From Lewinella sp. W8 (GTDB lineage: Bacteria; Bacteroidota; Bacteroidia; Chitinophagales; Saprospiraceae): a stretch of 64,000 nucleotides of DNA. The DNA is taken from assembly GCF_004375085.3 (NCBI RefSeq), contig NZ_SNAQ03000014.1, forward strand, positions 62,001-126,000, in the 5' to 3' direction. Below the pieces are notes generated by a model that was given only the letters and a program-made list of their open reading frames with translations, did no database searches and was not told the DNA's origin. How positions within the stretch are numbered: position 1 is the stretch's first letter; every line of letters begins with the position of its first letter. Shown here in pieces: positions 18,402 to 25,754 of the stretch. Both the position numbers and the translations under genes were made by a program.

Positions 18402-19274
18402 ATGGCTGACACGATTTTTTCCACCATCATCGAAGCGGCGGACGTCCGGGACCTGCTTGAGTCGGGTGCCGCTCCGCTCATTTTTGACTGCCGCCATGAG
18501 CTGTCTGACCTCCAGGCCGGGCGGGAAGCCTACCTGGCCGGGCACCTGCCCGGCGCCCATCACCTGCACCTGGACGAGGACCTCTCCGGCCCCATCCGGC
18601 CCGGGGTCACCGGGCGACACCCCCTGCCGGATATGGACAATTTTGCCCGGCGGATGACCGCCCTGGGCCTGGGCCCAGGGACCCAGGTGGTGGTCTACGA
18701 CGATAAGGGCGGCGGCATCGCCGCCCGCGCCTGGTGGATGCTTCGCCACCTAGGGCACGAGGCGGTGGCCGTTCTGAACGGCGGCATCGCCGCCTGGACC
18801 GCAGCGGGGGGAAGGCTGGAGGCGGGCGATCGCCCGCTGCCCACTGCGGGAACGGAGATCGCCGGGCACCTGGCTCCGGGAGGTATCCTTGGCACCCGCG
18901 CCCGCGCCCAAATCAATCGACTCCGCCACGACCCGGAATGGACCCTAGTCGACTCCCGCACCACGCCCCGTTACCGCGGCGAAGCCGAACCGATTGATCC
19001 CGTGGCGGGGCACATCGGGGGCGCCATCAACCTCCCCTGGCCGGACAATCTGGAAGACGGTAAACTCAGGCAACCGGAAGCCCTGCGTGCACGCTTTGCC
19101 CCCCTGGATCGGGGTGCGGACCACACCGTTTTTTACTGCGGGTCCGGCGTCACGGCCTGCCACAACATCCTAGCCTACACCGTGGCTTTCGGTGACATCC
19201 CACTGCTCTACCCCGGCAGCTGGAGCGACTGGATTACGGATCCGGAAGCGGAGGTCAGTACGGTCGTGGAATAG
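18402..19274 (+). CDS. sseA: Thiosulfate/3-mercaptopyruvate sulfurtransferase
   Basis: 290 residues forming two rhodanese domains. The N-terminal, non-catalytic one contains the family signature LIFDCRHELSD and HLPGAHHLHLDEDL; the C-terminal catalytic one ends with the active loop CGSGVTAC, where Cys246 forms the persulfide. CGSGVT, rather than CRxGx[RT], favours 3-mercaptopyruvate as donor. It moves sulfur to cyanide or thiols in the cytosol. Start ATG is 10 bp after a TACCTTGG stretch that resembles the promoter core. The symbol is by family and not certain. Confidence 0.9.
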   Translation: MADTIFSTIIEAADVRDLLESGAAPLIFDCRHELSDLQAGREAYLAGHLPGAHHLHLDEDLSGPIRPGVTGRHPLPDMDNFARRMTALGLGPGTQVVVYDDKGGGIAARAWWMLRHLGHEAVAVLNGGIAAWTAAGGRLEAGDRPLPTAGTEIAGHLAPGGILGTRARAQINRLRHDPEWTLVDSRTTPRYRGEAEPIDPVAGHIGGAINLPWPDNLEDGKLRQPEALRARFAPLDRGADHTVFYCGSGVTACHNILAYTVAFGDIPLLYPGSWSDWITDPEAEVSTVVE

Positions 19275-19377
19275 CACTCTGCCCGCCACCAGTCAGGTAG
19301 ACTTCGCCTCCGGACCACCAGACACCATTTCCCCGATTAGCGCTCCCTACCATTCGCCAATCCTAACCCCCAACGGG

Positions 19378-20136
19378 ATGAGAACACTACTCTACGCCTG
19401 GCTTTTCTTTCCCGCCCTGCTGGCGGCCCAGATCAACGAAAGCGATACCCTCGACTTTCGGGCGGACCTGTCCCTCACCGGTTTCTACCAGGGCGGTAAC
19501 GTGGAAACGTTGATCTTCCGGGCCCAATCGGGACTGGCCTTCAAGCCCTGGAAAAACTGGGTTTTCAAAACCCAGAATTCCTACGTTTACCAGGCCTTTG
19601 GCCGGATGAAGGCCGACGAGGACATCCTGAGCCTGAACTTCCTCTACATCAACCCCGAGAAGAAATTCTACCCGCAACTGCTGGGCTTCGTCAGCACTAA
19701 CTTCCGGCGAGCCATTGCGCTGCGCTACCTGCTGGGCAGCGGGGTCACGTATCGGGCGCTGGGCGAGAAGGACCACTGGCTAAAGGTGTCCCTTTCCGCG
19801 GAGTTTGAGCGGACCAACTTTGATCGGATGGACTTCAACCGGTCCGCCTACGACGGCAACGCCACGATCGAGACGGTGCGGGGAACGCTGTGGATGCACG
19901 GGCGGTATGCGCTCTTTGACGGCAAGACCATCTTCACCCACGTCAACTACTTTCAACCCTCCCTCCGCCAGAGTGATAACTTCCGCTGGCGGGCGGATTT
20001 CAGCCTGGATTTTCCCCTCTGGAAACACGTCAACTTTAAAATCAACTACCTGAGCACCTTCGAGAGCATCGTTGTTGCGGGGCAGGAGCAGCAGGACCGG
20101 CAACTGACCTTCGGGTTTACGGTGAAGAGTTACTGA
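19378..20136 (+). CDS. DUF481-like outer-membrane beta-barrel protein
   Basis: 252 residues. The ATG at 19378 gives a clean signal peptide (MRTLLYAWLFFPALLAAQ); an earlier in-frame ATG at 19192 lies inside the sulfurtransferase gene and is rejected. The mature part is built of repeated amphipathic strands (for example YQGGNVETLIFRAQSG, then TQNSYVYQAFG) and ends FGFTVKSY, as in DUF481 barrels. Function unknown, probably outer membrane. It ends exactly where the convergent SET-domain gene ends, leaving no spacer. Confidence 0.82.
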   Translation: MRTLLYAWLFFPALLAAQINESDTLDFRADLSLTGFYQGGNVETLIFRAQSGLAFKPWKNWVFKTQNSYVYQAFGRMKADEDILSLNFLYINPEKKFYPQLLGFVSTNFRRAIALRYLLGSGVTYRALGEKDHWLKVSLSAEFERTNFDRMDFNRSAYDGNATIETVRGTLWMHGRYALFDGKTIFTHVNYFQPSLRQSDNFRWRADFSLDFPLWKHVNFKINYLSTFESIVVAGQEQQDRQLTFGFTVKSY

Positions 20137-20754
20137 TTAGTACTTCCCGGTATCGTTACCGATCGGCATTTTTTGATATTTCAGGGCATAAACGGACTTG
20201 TAGCTTTTCGGATTCCGGAACAGCTCATCCAGTTCCTCCCTGGTCGCTACGTCAATAAATGGCATCAGGGGTTGCTCTACCGCAAACAACTTAACGATTG
20301 AACGCCGAATTTTTTCGTCCCATTCCTGATGGTAGTCATCAAAGTCCGAAGGTTTGATCTCTTTCCGGCAGTGTGGCTCCCCGCAGACCAGACTCATCGG
20401 CTGATCGAGGTTAAAGATCCCGTATTCGTCCGTGATTTGTTCCCCCTTCTTGATGTCCCTGATGGCAATTTCAAAACCGTAACCGGTGCTGATGGAATTG
20501 CAGTTGCAGCAGTGGTTGACGTACTTGGCAAAGTCCCAACTGATGATTCGGTCGCCTTTTTCGTCAATGTAGGAGTACTTTTCAATTACTTCCTTCATGT
20601 CCTCGGAATGCATCAGGTAATCCGTCGGACTCACCACTAATTCAAGGCTATCCTTCACGTAGACAATCGTTCCTTCCGGGATATCCAAGGTTGCGAAAAC
20701 ACCGTATCCAACCTGTTCACTGATGAACTTTAATTCGGTATTGGGATGTATCAT
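20137..20754 (-). CDS. SET-domain protein (lysine methyltransferase-like)
   Basis: 205 residues. SET motifs are in order: GYGVFATLDIPEGTIVY (16-32), YVNHCCNCNS (NHCCNCN at 80-86, the NHSCxPN-like SAM site) and GEQITDEYG (104-112, catalytic Tyr111). A CGEPHC pair after this resembles a small post-SET zinc site. SET proteins transfer methyl from S-adenosylmethionine to protein lysines and are mainly eukaryotic, with scattered bacterial members. Target unknown; no histone-like gene is adjacent. Converges with the DUF481 gene at 0 bp. Confidence 0.85.
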   Translation of the reverse strand: MIHPNTELKFISEQVGYGVFATLDIPEGTIVYVKDSLELVVSPTDYLMHSEDMKEVIEKYSYIDEKGDRIISWDFAKYVNHCCNCNSISTGYGFEIAIRDIKKGEQITDEYGIFNLDQPMSLVCGEPHCRKEIKPSDFDDYHQEWDEKIRRSIVKLFAVEQPLMPFIDVATREELDELFRNPKSYKSVYALKYQKMPIGNDTGKY

Positions 20755-20970
20755 TTTTCTTTTTTGTGTCGGGACCCGGCGCGGGTAAGTGGCCCGTCAA
20801 AACCTGACGGCGAAAACACTCCTAAAAAATTATACTTCAGGACATTACCCCAATTTCATTGATTGGTTGTTCGCCCCAATATTTCGCGTCGATCCCAACA
20901 TCAAAAATACCACTGAATTCAGTAAATATTCCACTTATTTCGTCTGGAGAATGCCGGGTGGTTTTTGAAA

Positions 20971-21486
20971 TTATTTCTCCGCCTCCCGCCCATAGATGGT
21001 CGTTTGCATTCCCGCGATACGCCAAGTCCCGTCGACCTTTTCCATCAGTCGGGTTTCCCGTTTTCTGCCGCGCAGGGCATCCCGTTGTTCGTAGGTGACC
21101 CAGGCACCGGTTTCGTAAAGGCGCACGTTGATGTCGCTCAGCATCTCCGGAACGGGCTCGGGCTCCGGATGGGAGGCGAAGTAGTCCACCACGAACTGGT
21201 TGATGGCTTCCCAGCCGATGGACTCCGAAAAGGTGCTGTCCGCGAAGTTCAGGTAGGTTTTGGTTACGCTGGGGTCATGGACCCACTTCGTTTGCCACAA
21301 TTCGTAGTCCCGCTGGAAGGCCGCCCGAGTCTCGGCGTTGAGGGTGGCGAGGATGGCGGCTTTTTCCTGGTCGTGCGAAACCGTTACGTCCGCCTGATTT
21401 TCGGTGGCATCCGCGCACCCCACCAGAAAGGCCAGGGTGAGGGAGAGGAGCAAGACGGGCAGGGGTTGGGTGGGTTTTTGTGGCAT
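20971..21486 (-). CDS. Lipoprotein with NTF2-like (SnoaL-type) domain
   Basis: 171 residues from the ATG at 21486, which gives a signal ending LVGC (Cys24); the longer frame from 21579 adds an implausible leader. The mature part has the helix-then-strand pattern of NTF2-like proteins of the DUF4440/SnoaL kind: FQRDYELWQTKWVHDPSV, then WEAINQFVVDYFASHP and VRLYETGAWVTYEQRD. Role unknown, probably a periplasmic ligand-binding or enzyme-like domain. Downstream of the GNAT gene by 99 bp on the same strand. Confidence 0.75.
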   Translation of the reverse strand: MPQKPTQPLPVLLLSLTLAFLVGCADATENQADVTVSHDQEKAAILATLNAETRAAFQRDYELWQTKWVHDPSVTKTYLNFADSTFSESIGWEAINQFVVDYFASHPEPEPVPEMLSDINVRLYETGAWVTYEQRDALRGRKRETRLMEKVDGTWRIAGMQTTIYGREAEK

Positions 21487-21585
21487 GTTTTGTTTCGGTT
21501 GTGCGTAAAATAGCCATTGCCTTCGGCAATGTATCACCATGGTTGACACCTGATGCTCCAAACCATTTGCTTTGGGCACAAAAGC

Positions 21586-22038
21586 TCAAAAATGCAGCTT
21601 CATCCCCGCGTGCGAAGCCCGGAAGCCCAGCCTTTCGTAGAACCTCAGGGCGTCCGGTCGCTGCTTATCCGTGGTCAGTTGCAGCAGGTGGGCGCCCCGG
21701 GCTTTTGCCTGGGCGATGGCCCATGAAAACATCGCTTCCCCGATTTGCTGGCCCCGGTAGTCCCGATGAATGCGCACCGCTTCGATCTGCGCCCGAACGC
21801 CTCCCCGGTAGGTCAGGTACTGGATGAAGGATAGCTGAAGGGTGCCGATGATTTTTCCGTCCCCGTGCTCCACCACGATCAGTTCCTGGTTTTCGTCGCG
21901 CTGAATGTTGTCGAACGCCCGGTAGTATTCTTCCGGCAGGGGGTTTCGGTAGTCTTCCCTCGTGGCGCCCAGCTTATCGTCCGCAATCATCTCGACCAGG
22001 GCGGGAACATCCTGCCGCCGTGCTTCCCTAAACGTCAT
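21586..22038 (-). CDS. GNAT-family N-acetyltransferase
   Basis: 150 residues, full length for one GNAT domain. The acetyl-CoA pyrophosphate-binding motif is seen as VRIHRDYRGQQIGEAMFSWAI (split here only for description: RDYRGQQIG is the Q/RxxGxG/A region), followed by LLQLTTDKQRPDALRFYERLGF, the conserved C-terminal part. Substrate not predictable. Monocistronic or the first gene before the NTF2-like lipoprotein. Confidence 0.9.
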   Translation of the reverse strand: MTFREARRQDVPALVEMIADDKLGATREDYRNPLPEEYYRAFDNIQRDENQELIVVEHGDGKIIGTLQLSFIQYLTYRGGVRAQIEAVRIHRDYRGQQIGEAMFSWAIAQAKARGAHLLQLTTDKQRPDALRFYERLGFRASHAGMKLHF

Positions 22039-22078
22039 GGCTTTTAGAAGTCAAGGTACGCAGAAAGCCACGGCGGGG

Positions 22079-22687
22079 TCACTCATCATAATTGATGTCG
22101 AATCGCTTCAAATACACTTTTAGGGGCTCCAGGCCCATTTCCGCACGTCGTTCGTTGACGGTTTCGGGGTCCTGCAAATCATACAATTCGCCATTCTTGA
22201 TTTGAGAACCGTATAGTTGTGGCTCGCCCTGGTCCATGAGGATGCGGTCCTTCATCAGGGCGTATTGGCTTTTGCCCAATTCCCCCCGATTGACGGCCTC
22301 CTCAATGAGTGGAAAATATTTTGCCCTAATCTGAGGCCGCGAATGCTGGAGGACCAGCCAAACGGTGTACAGTTCCTTCTTGGAAACCTCCTCCAGGGTG
22401 GGCATCCCGCATTTTTCCAGGATGCTCACGACCAGCTCCTGATTTTCGTGGTCCACCTGTGCAAATTCTTTAAAGGGAACCTTTTCTTTTCTAACCCTTT
22501 GATCTCGTTCAAAGACTTCTTCCAGCGTTTGTGCCTGTGTAGCGCAATCAACCTCGACAATGTCGATCGACCCTACGTAGGTAAACTTATCTCTATTGAC
22601 GAAGAGGAATACCGCTAGGGCAGAAAACACGAGAAGTAGGGTAATCAGGAAAATCTTCTTCCAATTCCGGGTGGGGGTAACTTTCAT
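22079..22687 (-). CDS. DUF6624-like membrane-anchored protein
   Basis: 202 residues from the ATG at 22687, preceded by an in-frame ATG nine codons upstream. One N-terminal transmembrane helix (IFLITLLLVFSALAVFLFV, about 11-29) anchors a soluble domain whose stretches VWLVLQHS, ALMKDRILMDQGEPQLYGSQ and RRAEMGLEPLKVYL match the pattern of DUF6624 proteins. The function of that family is unknown. Located 40 bp upstream of the GNAT gene on the same strand. Confidence 0.75.
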   Translation of the reverse strand: MKVTPTRNWKKIFLITLLLVFSALAVFLFVNRDKFTYVGSIDIVEVDCATQAQTLEEVFERDQRVRKEKVPFKEFAQVDHENQELVVSILEKCGMPTLEEVSKKELYTVWLVLQHSRPQIRAKYFPLIEEAVNRGELGKSQYALMKDRILMDQGEPQLYGSQIKNGELYDLQDPETVNERRAEMGLEPLKVYLKRFDINYDE

Positions 22688-22895
22688 AGTCGGTGTTTTA
22701 CCCACGGCCTCCAAACTTCATTCCCATTGAGGAAGCCATTACAAAAAATGGAGCTGACATTTCCATGACAATTAGGCTGCTCCTCCGTCTATTTGTCACC
22801 AATATGCGGCTCACTACCGTCATTTCTACCGAAAATTGGTCCGGAGGGATTGAGGGAGCCTACGGTACTTCCGGAAATTTGGTCCCCAAAAAATA

Positions 22896-22934
22896 AAAAT
22901 CCACTCCAGGCCGGAACACCAAAGAGTGGATTTT
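22896..22934 (-). terminator. Rho-independent terminator of the 22973 gene
   Basis: Perfect 11-bp stem AAAATCCACTC (22896-22906) and GAGTGGATTTT (22924-22934). Read on the minus strand the hairpin is followed by a U-rich run (22887-22899), just after the stop of the small secreted-protein gene. Confidence 0.8.
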
Positions 22935-22972
22935 CATGTTTGCTGATGGCCGCTGAGCCCAGGAAGCGCTCC

Positions 22973-23407
22973 TTACTGAATTTCAAACTGCAGGAGGCCA
23001 TCGGCCGAGCGTACCATGGTCGAACCGCCCGACATCACCACCCCTTTTGGGACACCCAGCAAGCGGGAAATCCGGTCAGACAGCACGAAGCCCTCCGGCA
23101 TCACGAGTCGATCGACTTTTTGCTTCATCTGAATTTCAAATTGCAGCAGACCATCCACCCGTTTTAGACTGGCCCGGAACGTATTCTTGCCTTCCACCCC
23201 GTCCTTCGCCAGGACAATTTTGGTGATCCTGGCGGTTTTCAGTCCCCTGGCTCCAACTTTCACCGCGCTGATGTGGACAAACACGTTTACGGAAGCAGGA
23301 GCGGGATCTACCGCAATTTCCGCAGATGATGCGAGGGAAGAATCATTTACGCTGACGAAGGCGGAGCATACCGCGATGAGCGCAAGAGCAAAGAGTAACT
23401 GTTTCAT
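22973..23407 (-). CDS. Small secreted protein with repeated DGLLQFEIQ motif
   Basis: 144 residues. The ATG at 23407 starts a signal peptide (MKQLLFALALIAVCSAFVSV). No family recognised. The nonamer DGLLQFEIQ occurs twice: once mid-protein after KRVDG and again as the exact C-terminus (RSADGLLQFEIQ). A longer frame to 23530 would translate the neighbouring terminator, so it is rejected. It is bracketed by two look-alike terminator hairpins and is probably transcribed alone. Location probably periplasm or surface; function unknown. Confidence 0.7.
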   Translation of the reverse strand: MKQLLFALALIAVCSAFVSVNDSSLASSAEIAVDPAPASVNVFVHISAVKVGARGLKTARITKIVLAKDGVEGKNTFRASLKRVDGLLQFEIQMKQKVDRLVMPEGFVLSDRISRLLGVPKGVVMSGGSTMVRSADGLLQFEIQ

Positions 23408-23505
23408 GGAGTAAGGCGGATTGTTGGACGACGTGTAATGCCGTCCCTGGTCATTGATCGCCTTAGGGACGCAGGAGGAATACGGATTCCACAGCCACCA
23501 TAAAA

Positions 23506-23540
23506 AATCCGCTCCGTAGCAGCACGCCACGGAGCGGATT
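23506..23540 (-). terminator. Rho-independent terminator of the nucleotidyltransferase gene
   Basis: Perfect 12-bp stem AATCCGCTCCGT (23506-23517) and ACGGAGCGGATT (23529-23540) with an 11-base loop. On the minus strand a run of six U follows. It ends the transcript of the gene stopping at 23565. Confidence 0.88.
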
Positions 23541-23564
23541 GAGCTTTTGTATTCGACAAATTAT

Positions 23565-24470
23565 TTAGTCAAACAGCGGACTCGGATAGGTATTCTCGGC
23601 CACCAGCAGGGCAAAAGCCTCCTGGACCTTGGGCTTATCCTCCTGATAGGTTACGCCGTACCAGCGGTCGTCGGAGACGAGCACCTTAACCTTGGCGGAA
23701 CCTTCCTTGATCATACCGTCCACCAGTTCGGGGATGAGGTATTCGGCGCGGGGGTTGTCCTGATTGTCCCGGGCGAAATCCTGAAAGTCGGATTCAATAC
23801 GGTCGAAGATGGAGGGGTGAAAGCCCCAGAAGTTCATGGAGACCACGGAATCGTCGGCCAGTTCGTAGCGGTGGCCGTCTTCGCCCAGGTAGGTTACCTT
23901 ATTATCGTCACCGCGCTGAATCTTGAGTCGTTCGTTAACGTCCTGCAGGAGGTAGTCTTCCGCCACGACCGTTACGCCACGGTTCACCGTGCCGTGGTCC
24001 GAGAGCGTACGGTGCAGCACGTAGCCCACCATGCTGAAGAGTTCGGGACTGGCTTCGGCAACGAGGAAGGAGGCCATTTTCTGGAAGGCCTTGGTGCCGT
24101 AGTAGTCGTCGGCGTTGATGACCGCGAAGGGCTCGTTGACCACTTCCTTGGCCACAAGCATGGCGTGGCTGGTGCCCCAGGGCTTTTCCCGCTTGGTGTG
24201 GTCCACGTCAGCGGGCACGTAGCTGTCCATTCCTTGGAAGGCGTAGGCTACTTCGATTTTATCGCCAAACTTACCGTCGAACTTTTCGCGGAAGGGCGCC
24301 TCGATGTCTTTGCGAATGATGAAGACTACTTTTCCAAACCCGGCGCGGATGGCGTCATAAATGGAGTATTCAATGATGCCCTCTTCGCTGGGGCCAACGC
24401 CGTCAATCTGTTTGAGTCCGCCATAACGGCTTCCCATTCCGGCAGCGAGAATTACTAAAGTAGGTTTCAT
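23565..24470 (-). CDS. Sugar-phosphate nucleotidyltransferase
   Basis: 301 residues. The nucleotidyltransferase signature LAAGMGSRYGGLKQ is at residues 8-21 and the metal-binding VINADDYYG follows (catalytic Asp of the NADDYYG type), then MNFWGFHPSIFD. It would activate a sugar 1-phosphate with an NTP to give an NDP-sugar for glycans; the exact nucleotide and sugar are not clear. The GMGSRYGGLKQ variant is typical of a Bacteroidota subgroup without a precise assignment. It lies 48 bp after the membrane-protein gene ending at 24519. Confidence 0.88.
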   Translation of the reverse strand: MKPTLVILAAGMGSRYGGLKQIDGVGPSEEGIIEYSIYDAIRAGFGKVVFIIRKDIEAPFREKFDGKFGDKIEVAYAFQGMDSYVPADVDHTKREKPWGTSHAMLVAKEVVNEPFAVINADDYYGTKAFQKMASFLVAEASPELFSMVGYVLHRTLSDHGTVNRGVTVVAEDYLLQDVNERLKIQRGDDNKVTYLGEDGHRYELADDSVVSMNFWGFHPSIFDRIESDFQDFARDNQDNPRAEYLIPELVDGMIKEGSAKVKVLVSDDRWYGVTYQEDKPKVQEAFALLVAENTYPSPLFD

Positions 24471-24518
24471 CTTGTGTGGGTGGTTTTTGGTTCTGTAATC
24501 ACCAGCAAGTGCCGGCAG

Positions 24519-25178
24519 CTATTTGTTTGGTTGGCTACGCTGGAACTGATGGGCGTAGCGCTCTGCCCGAAAGTACGCATATCCGTAAGATCCTACCAGC
24601 AACAGGAGCCCGATGACCCACAGATCAATGGTGAGCCACTGCATGGCCTCCGTTCCGGCAGGATAAAAATGCTTCACCACCAGCAGGTCCAACGTAATGA
24701 CCAGGGCCGTCATCAACATACAGAAAATAAAGGACGCCCGGCCGAACTGCAGGGTGGATTTTTGTTCCTTGAACAGCGCCGCCCGCAGAAAACGGACGTA
24801 AATTTCTTCTTCCGGACACATCCGGATCAACTCTTGGGCCACGTAGATGGCCGTGTCGTAGTCCTGCAAACGGTAGGCGCTGGCCGCCTTGCGAAACAGG
24901 AGATGATGGAAAACGTCCGGTTCGATACCGGGGACCCGACGGATGTTGTGGGCGATGGACGCCTGGATCACCAGATCCACCATCATTTGGTGCTGGCGAT
25001 ATGCCCCCGTGTGGAAGAGGGCATCCACGTAGTAGGTCGTTAGTTCAAAGTGTTCCACCACGTCCAACCGACCGATTTCGGTCTCCTTTTCCTCGTACAT
25101 GCGGATGATCCGCTGGTAGTCGCGGGGGTCAACGTCCCGCAACCGCCGATAGAGCTGAGAGTAGTGGCGCGCTTGCAT
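24519..25178 (-). CDS. Helical-repeat protein with two C-terminal transmembrane helices, unknown
   Basis: 219 residues. The N-terminal 135 residues are helical and TPR-like (YHS.LYRRL, then AASAYRLQDYDTAIYVAQELI), followed by two hydrophobic helices (FIFCMLMTALVITLDLLVV and WLTIDLWVIGLLLLVGSYG) and a basic tail. The layout suggests a soluble cytoplasmic scaffold anchored in the inner membrane. No family name can be given. It is immediately upstream of the nucleotidyltransferase gene, so the two may be co-transcribed. Confidence 0.7.
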   Translation of the reverse strand: MQARHYSQLYRRLRDVDPRDYQRIIRMYEEKETEIGRLDVVEHFELTTYYVDALFHTGAYRQHQMMVDLVIQASIAHNIRRVPGIEPDVFHHLLFRKAASAYRLQDYDTAIYVAQELIRMCPEEEIYVRFLRAALFKEQKSTLQFGRASFIFCMLMTALVITLDLLVVKHFYPAGTEAMQWLTIDLWVIGLLLLVGSYGYAYFRAERYAHQFQRSQPNK

Positions 25179-25409
25179 CGTTTATTTAATCGGAGGTGGC
25201 AAAAAATTGTTGGGGAGAAACGGGATTTTTTTGTCAGGCTCGGGTAAGCTTAGGGTGCTGGGGCTCAGCCGTCGCTCTGAATGTTATGGCGTCGCTTCAG
25301 CTGAGTATTTGGGCGCGGCGCGCGGGTGCCGGGAATTATCCTAAAGCCGTGTTGGGTTCGTTGTTCACCCCGTACTCTAGATCGAAATTTCGCTGTTTCC
25401 GTTTTGTGA
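25179..25409. other. Left part of a 576-bp intergenic region, nothing recognised
   Basis: No gene, hairpin or repeat stands out here. The remainder of the gap holds the 45-bp-periodic repeat (25410-25520) and a 10-bp inverted repeat (25569-25600). Confidence 0.4.
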
Positions 25410-25520
25410 GTAGATATGTAGAAGTACGACAGGGGCGAGATTTTCCCCCACGACGTAGATACGTAGAAGTACGACAAGAACGGGATGCTCTCCGCCAACG
25501 TAAATATGTAGAAGTACGAC
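25410..25520 (+). repeat. Three 21-bp repeats at an exact 45-bp period
   Basis: Copies at 25410-25430, 25455-25475 and 25500-25520 share GTAGATATGTAGAAGTACGA plus a final C, with single changes (ACG in copy 2, GTAAAT in copy 3). The two 24-bp spacers between them are unrelated. A fourth copy, identical to copy 3, stands alone and reversed at 41605-41625. The regular spacing recalls a mini-CRISPR, but the repeat and spacers are short and there are no cas genes. Since 45 bp is 15 codons, all copies stay in one frame on each strand, but no gene is convincing. Confidence 0.8.
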
Positions 25521-25568
25521 TTCCGCCCCTCTTTCCAAAAAATTTTATGTGCCGATTGATCGAGCGGC

Positions 25569-25600
25569 ACCTGACGTACAGACGTATCTATACGTCAGGT
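25569..25600. promoter_or_regulatory. 10-bp inverted repeat ACCTGACGTA upstream of GH3 gene
   Basis: ACCTGACGTA (25569-25578) and TACGTCAGGT (25591-25600) are exact complements around 12 bases. It lies about 155 bp before the GH3 start. It may be an operator or a hairpin; no T-run follows. Confidence 0.4.
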
Positions 25601-25754
25601 TCAGCGCACGGCCGCCCGGCACATGATGCCTCTGCCTCCTAGTGCTCGTTAACGCAGCGGATGATCTTGCCGCTTTCGCGGTCCCCCGAATAATTAGTCC
25701 AGAAATAACTTCCCAATTCGCACTCTCCCGTCATTTTCTTCCTAATTTTCCTCA

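Noticed and set aside
20837-21025. 62-codon frame between SET and NTF2-like genes
   Set aside because: Overlaps the lipoprotein gene in another frame, no signal, no family; too little evidence.
25410-25520. CRISPR array
   Set aside because: Repeat of 21 bp and spacers of 24 bp are too short, only three copies, a lone copy elsewhere and no cas genes.
25196-25642. 148-codon frame running through the 21-bp repeats
   Set aside because: Only the repeats make it look periodic (RYVEVRQ every 15 residues); no convincing start or codon bias.
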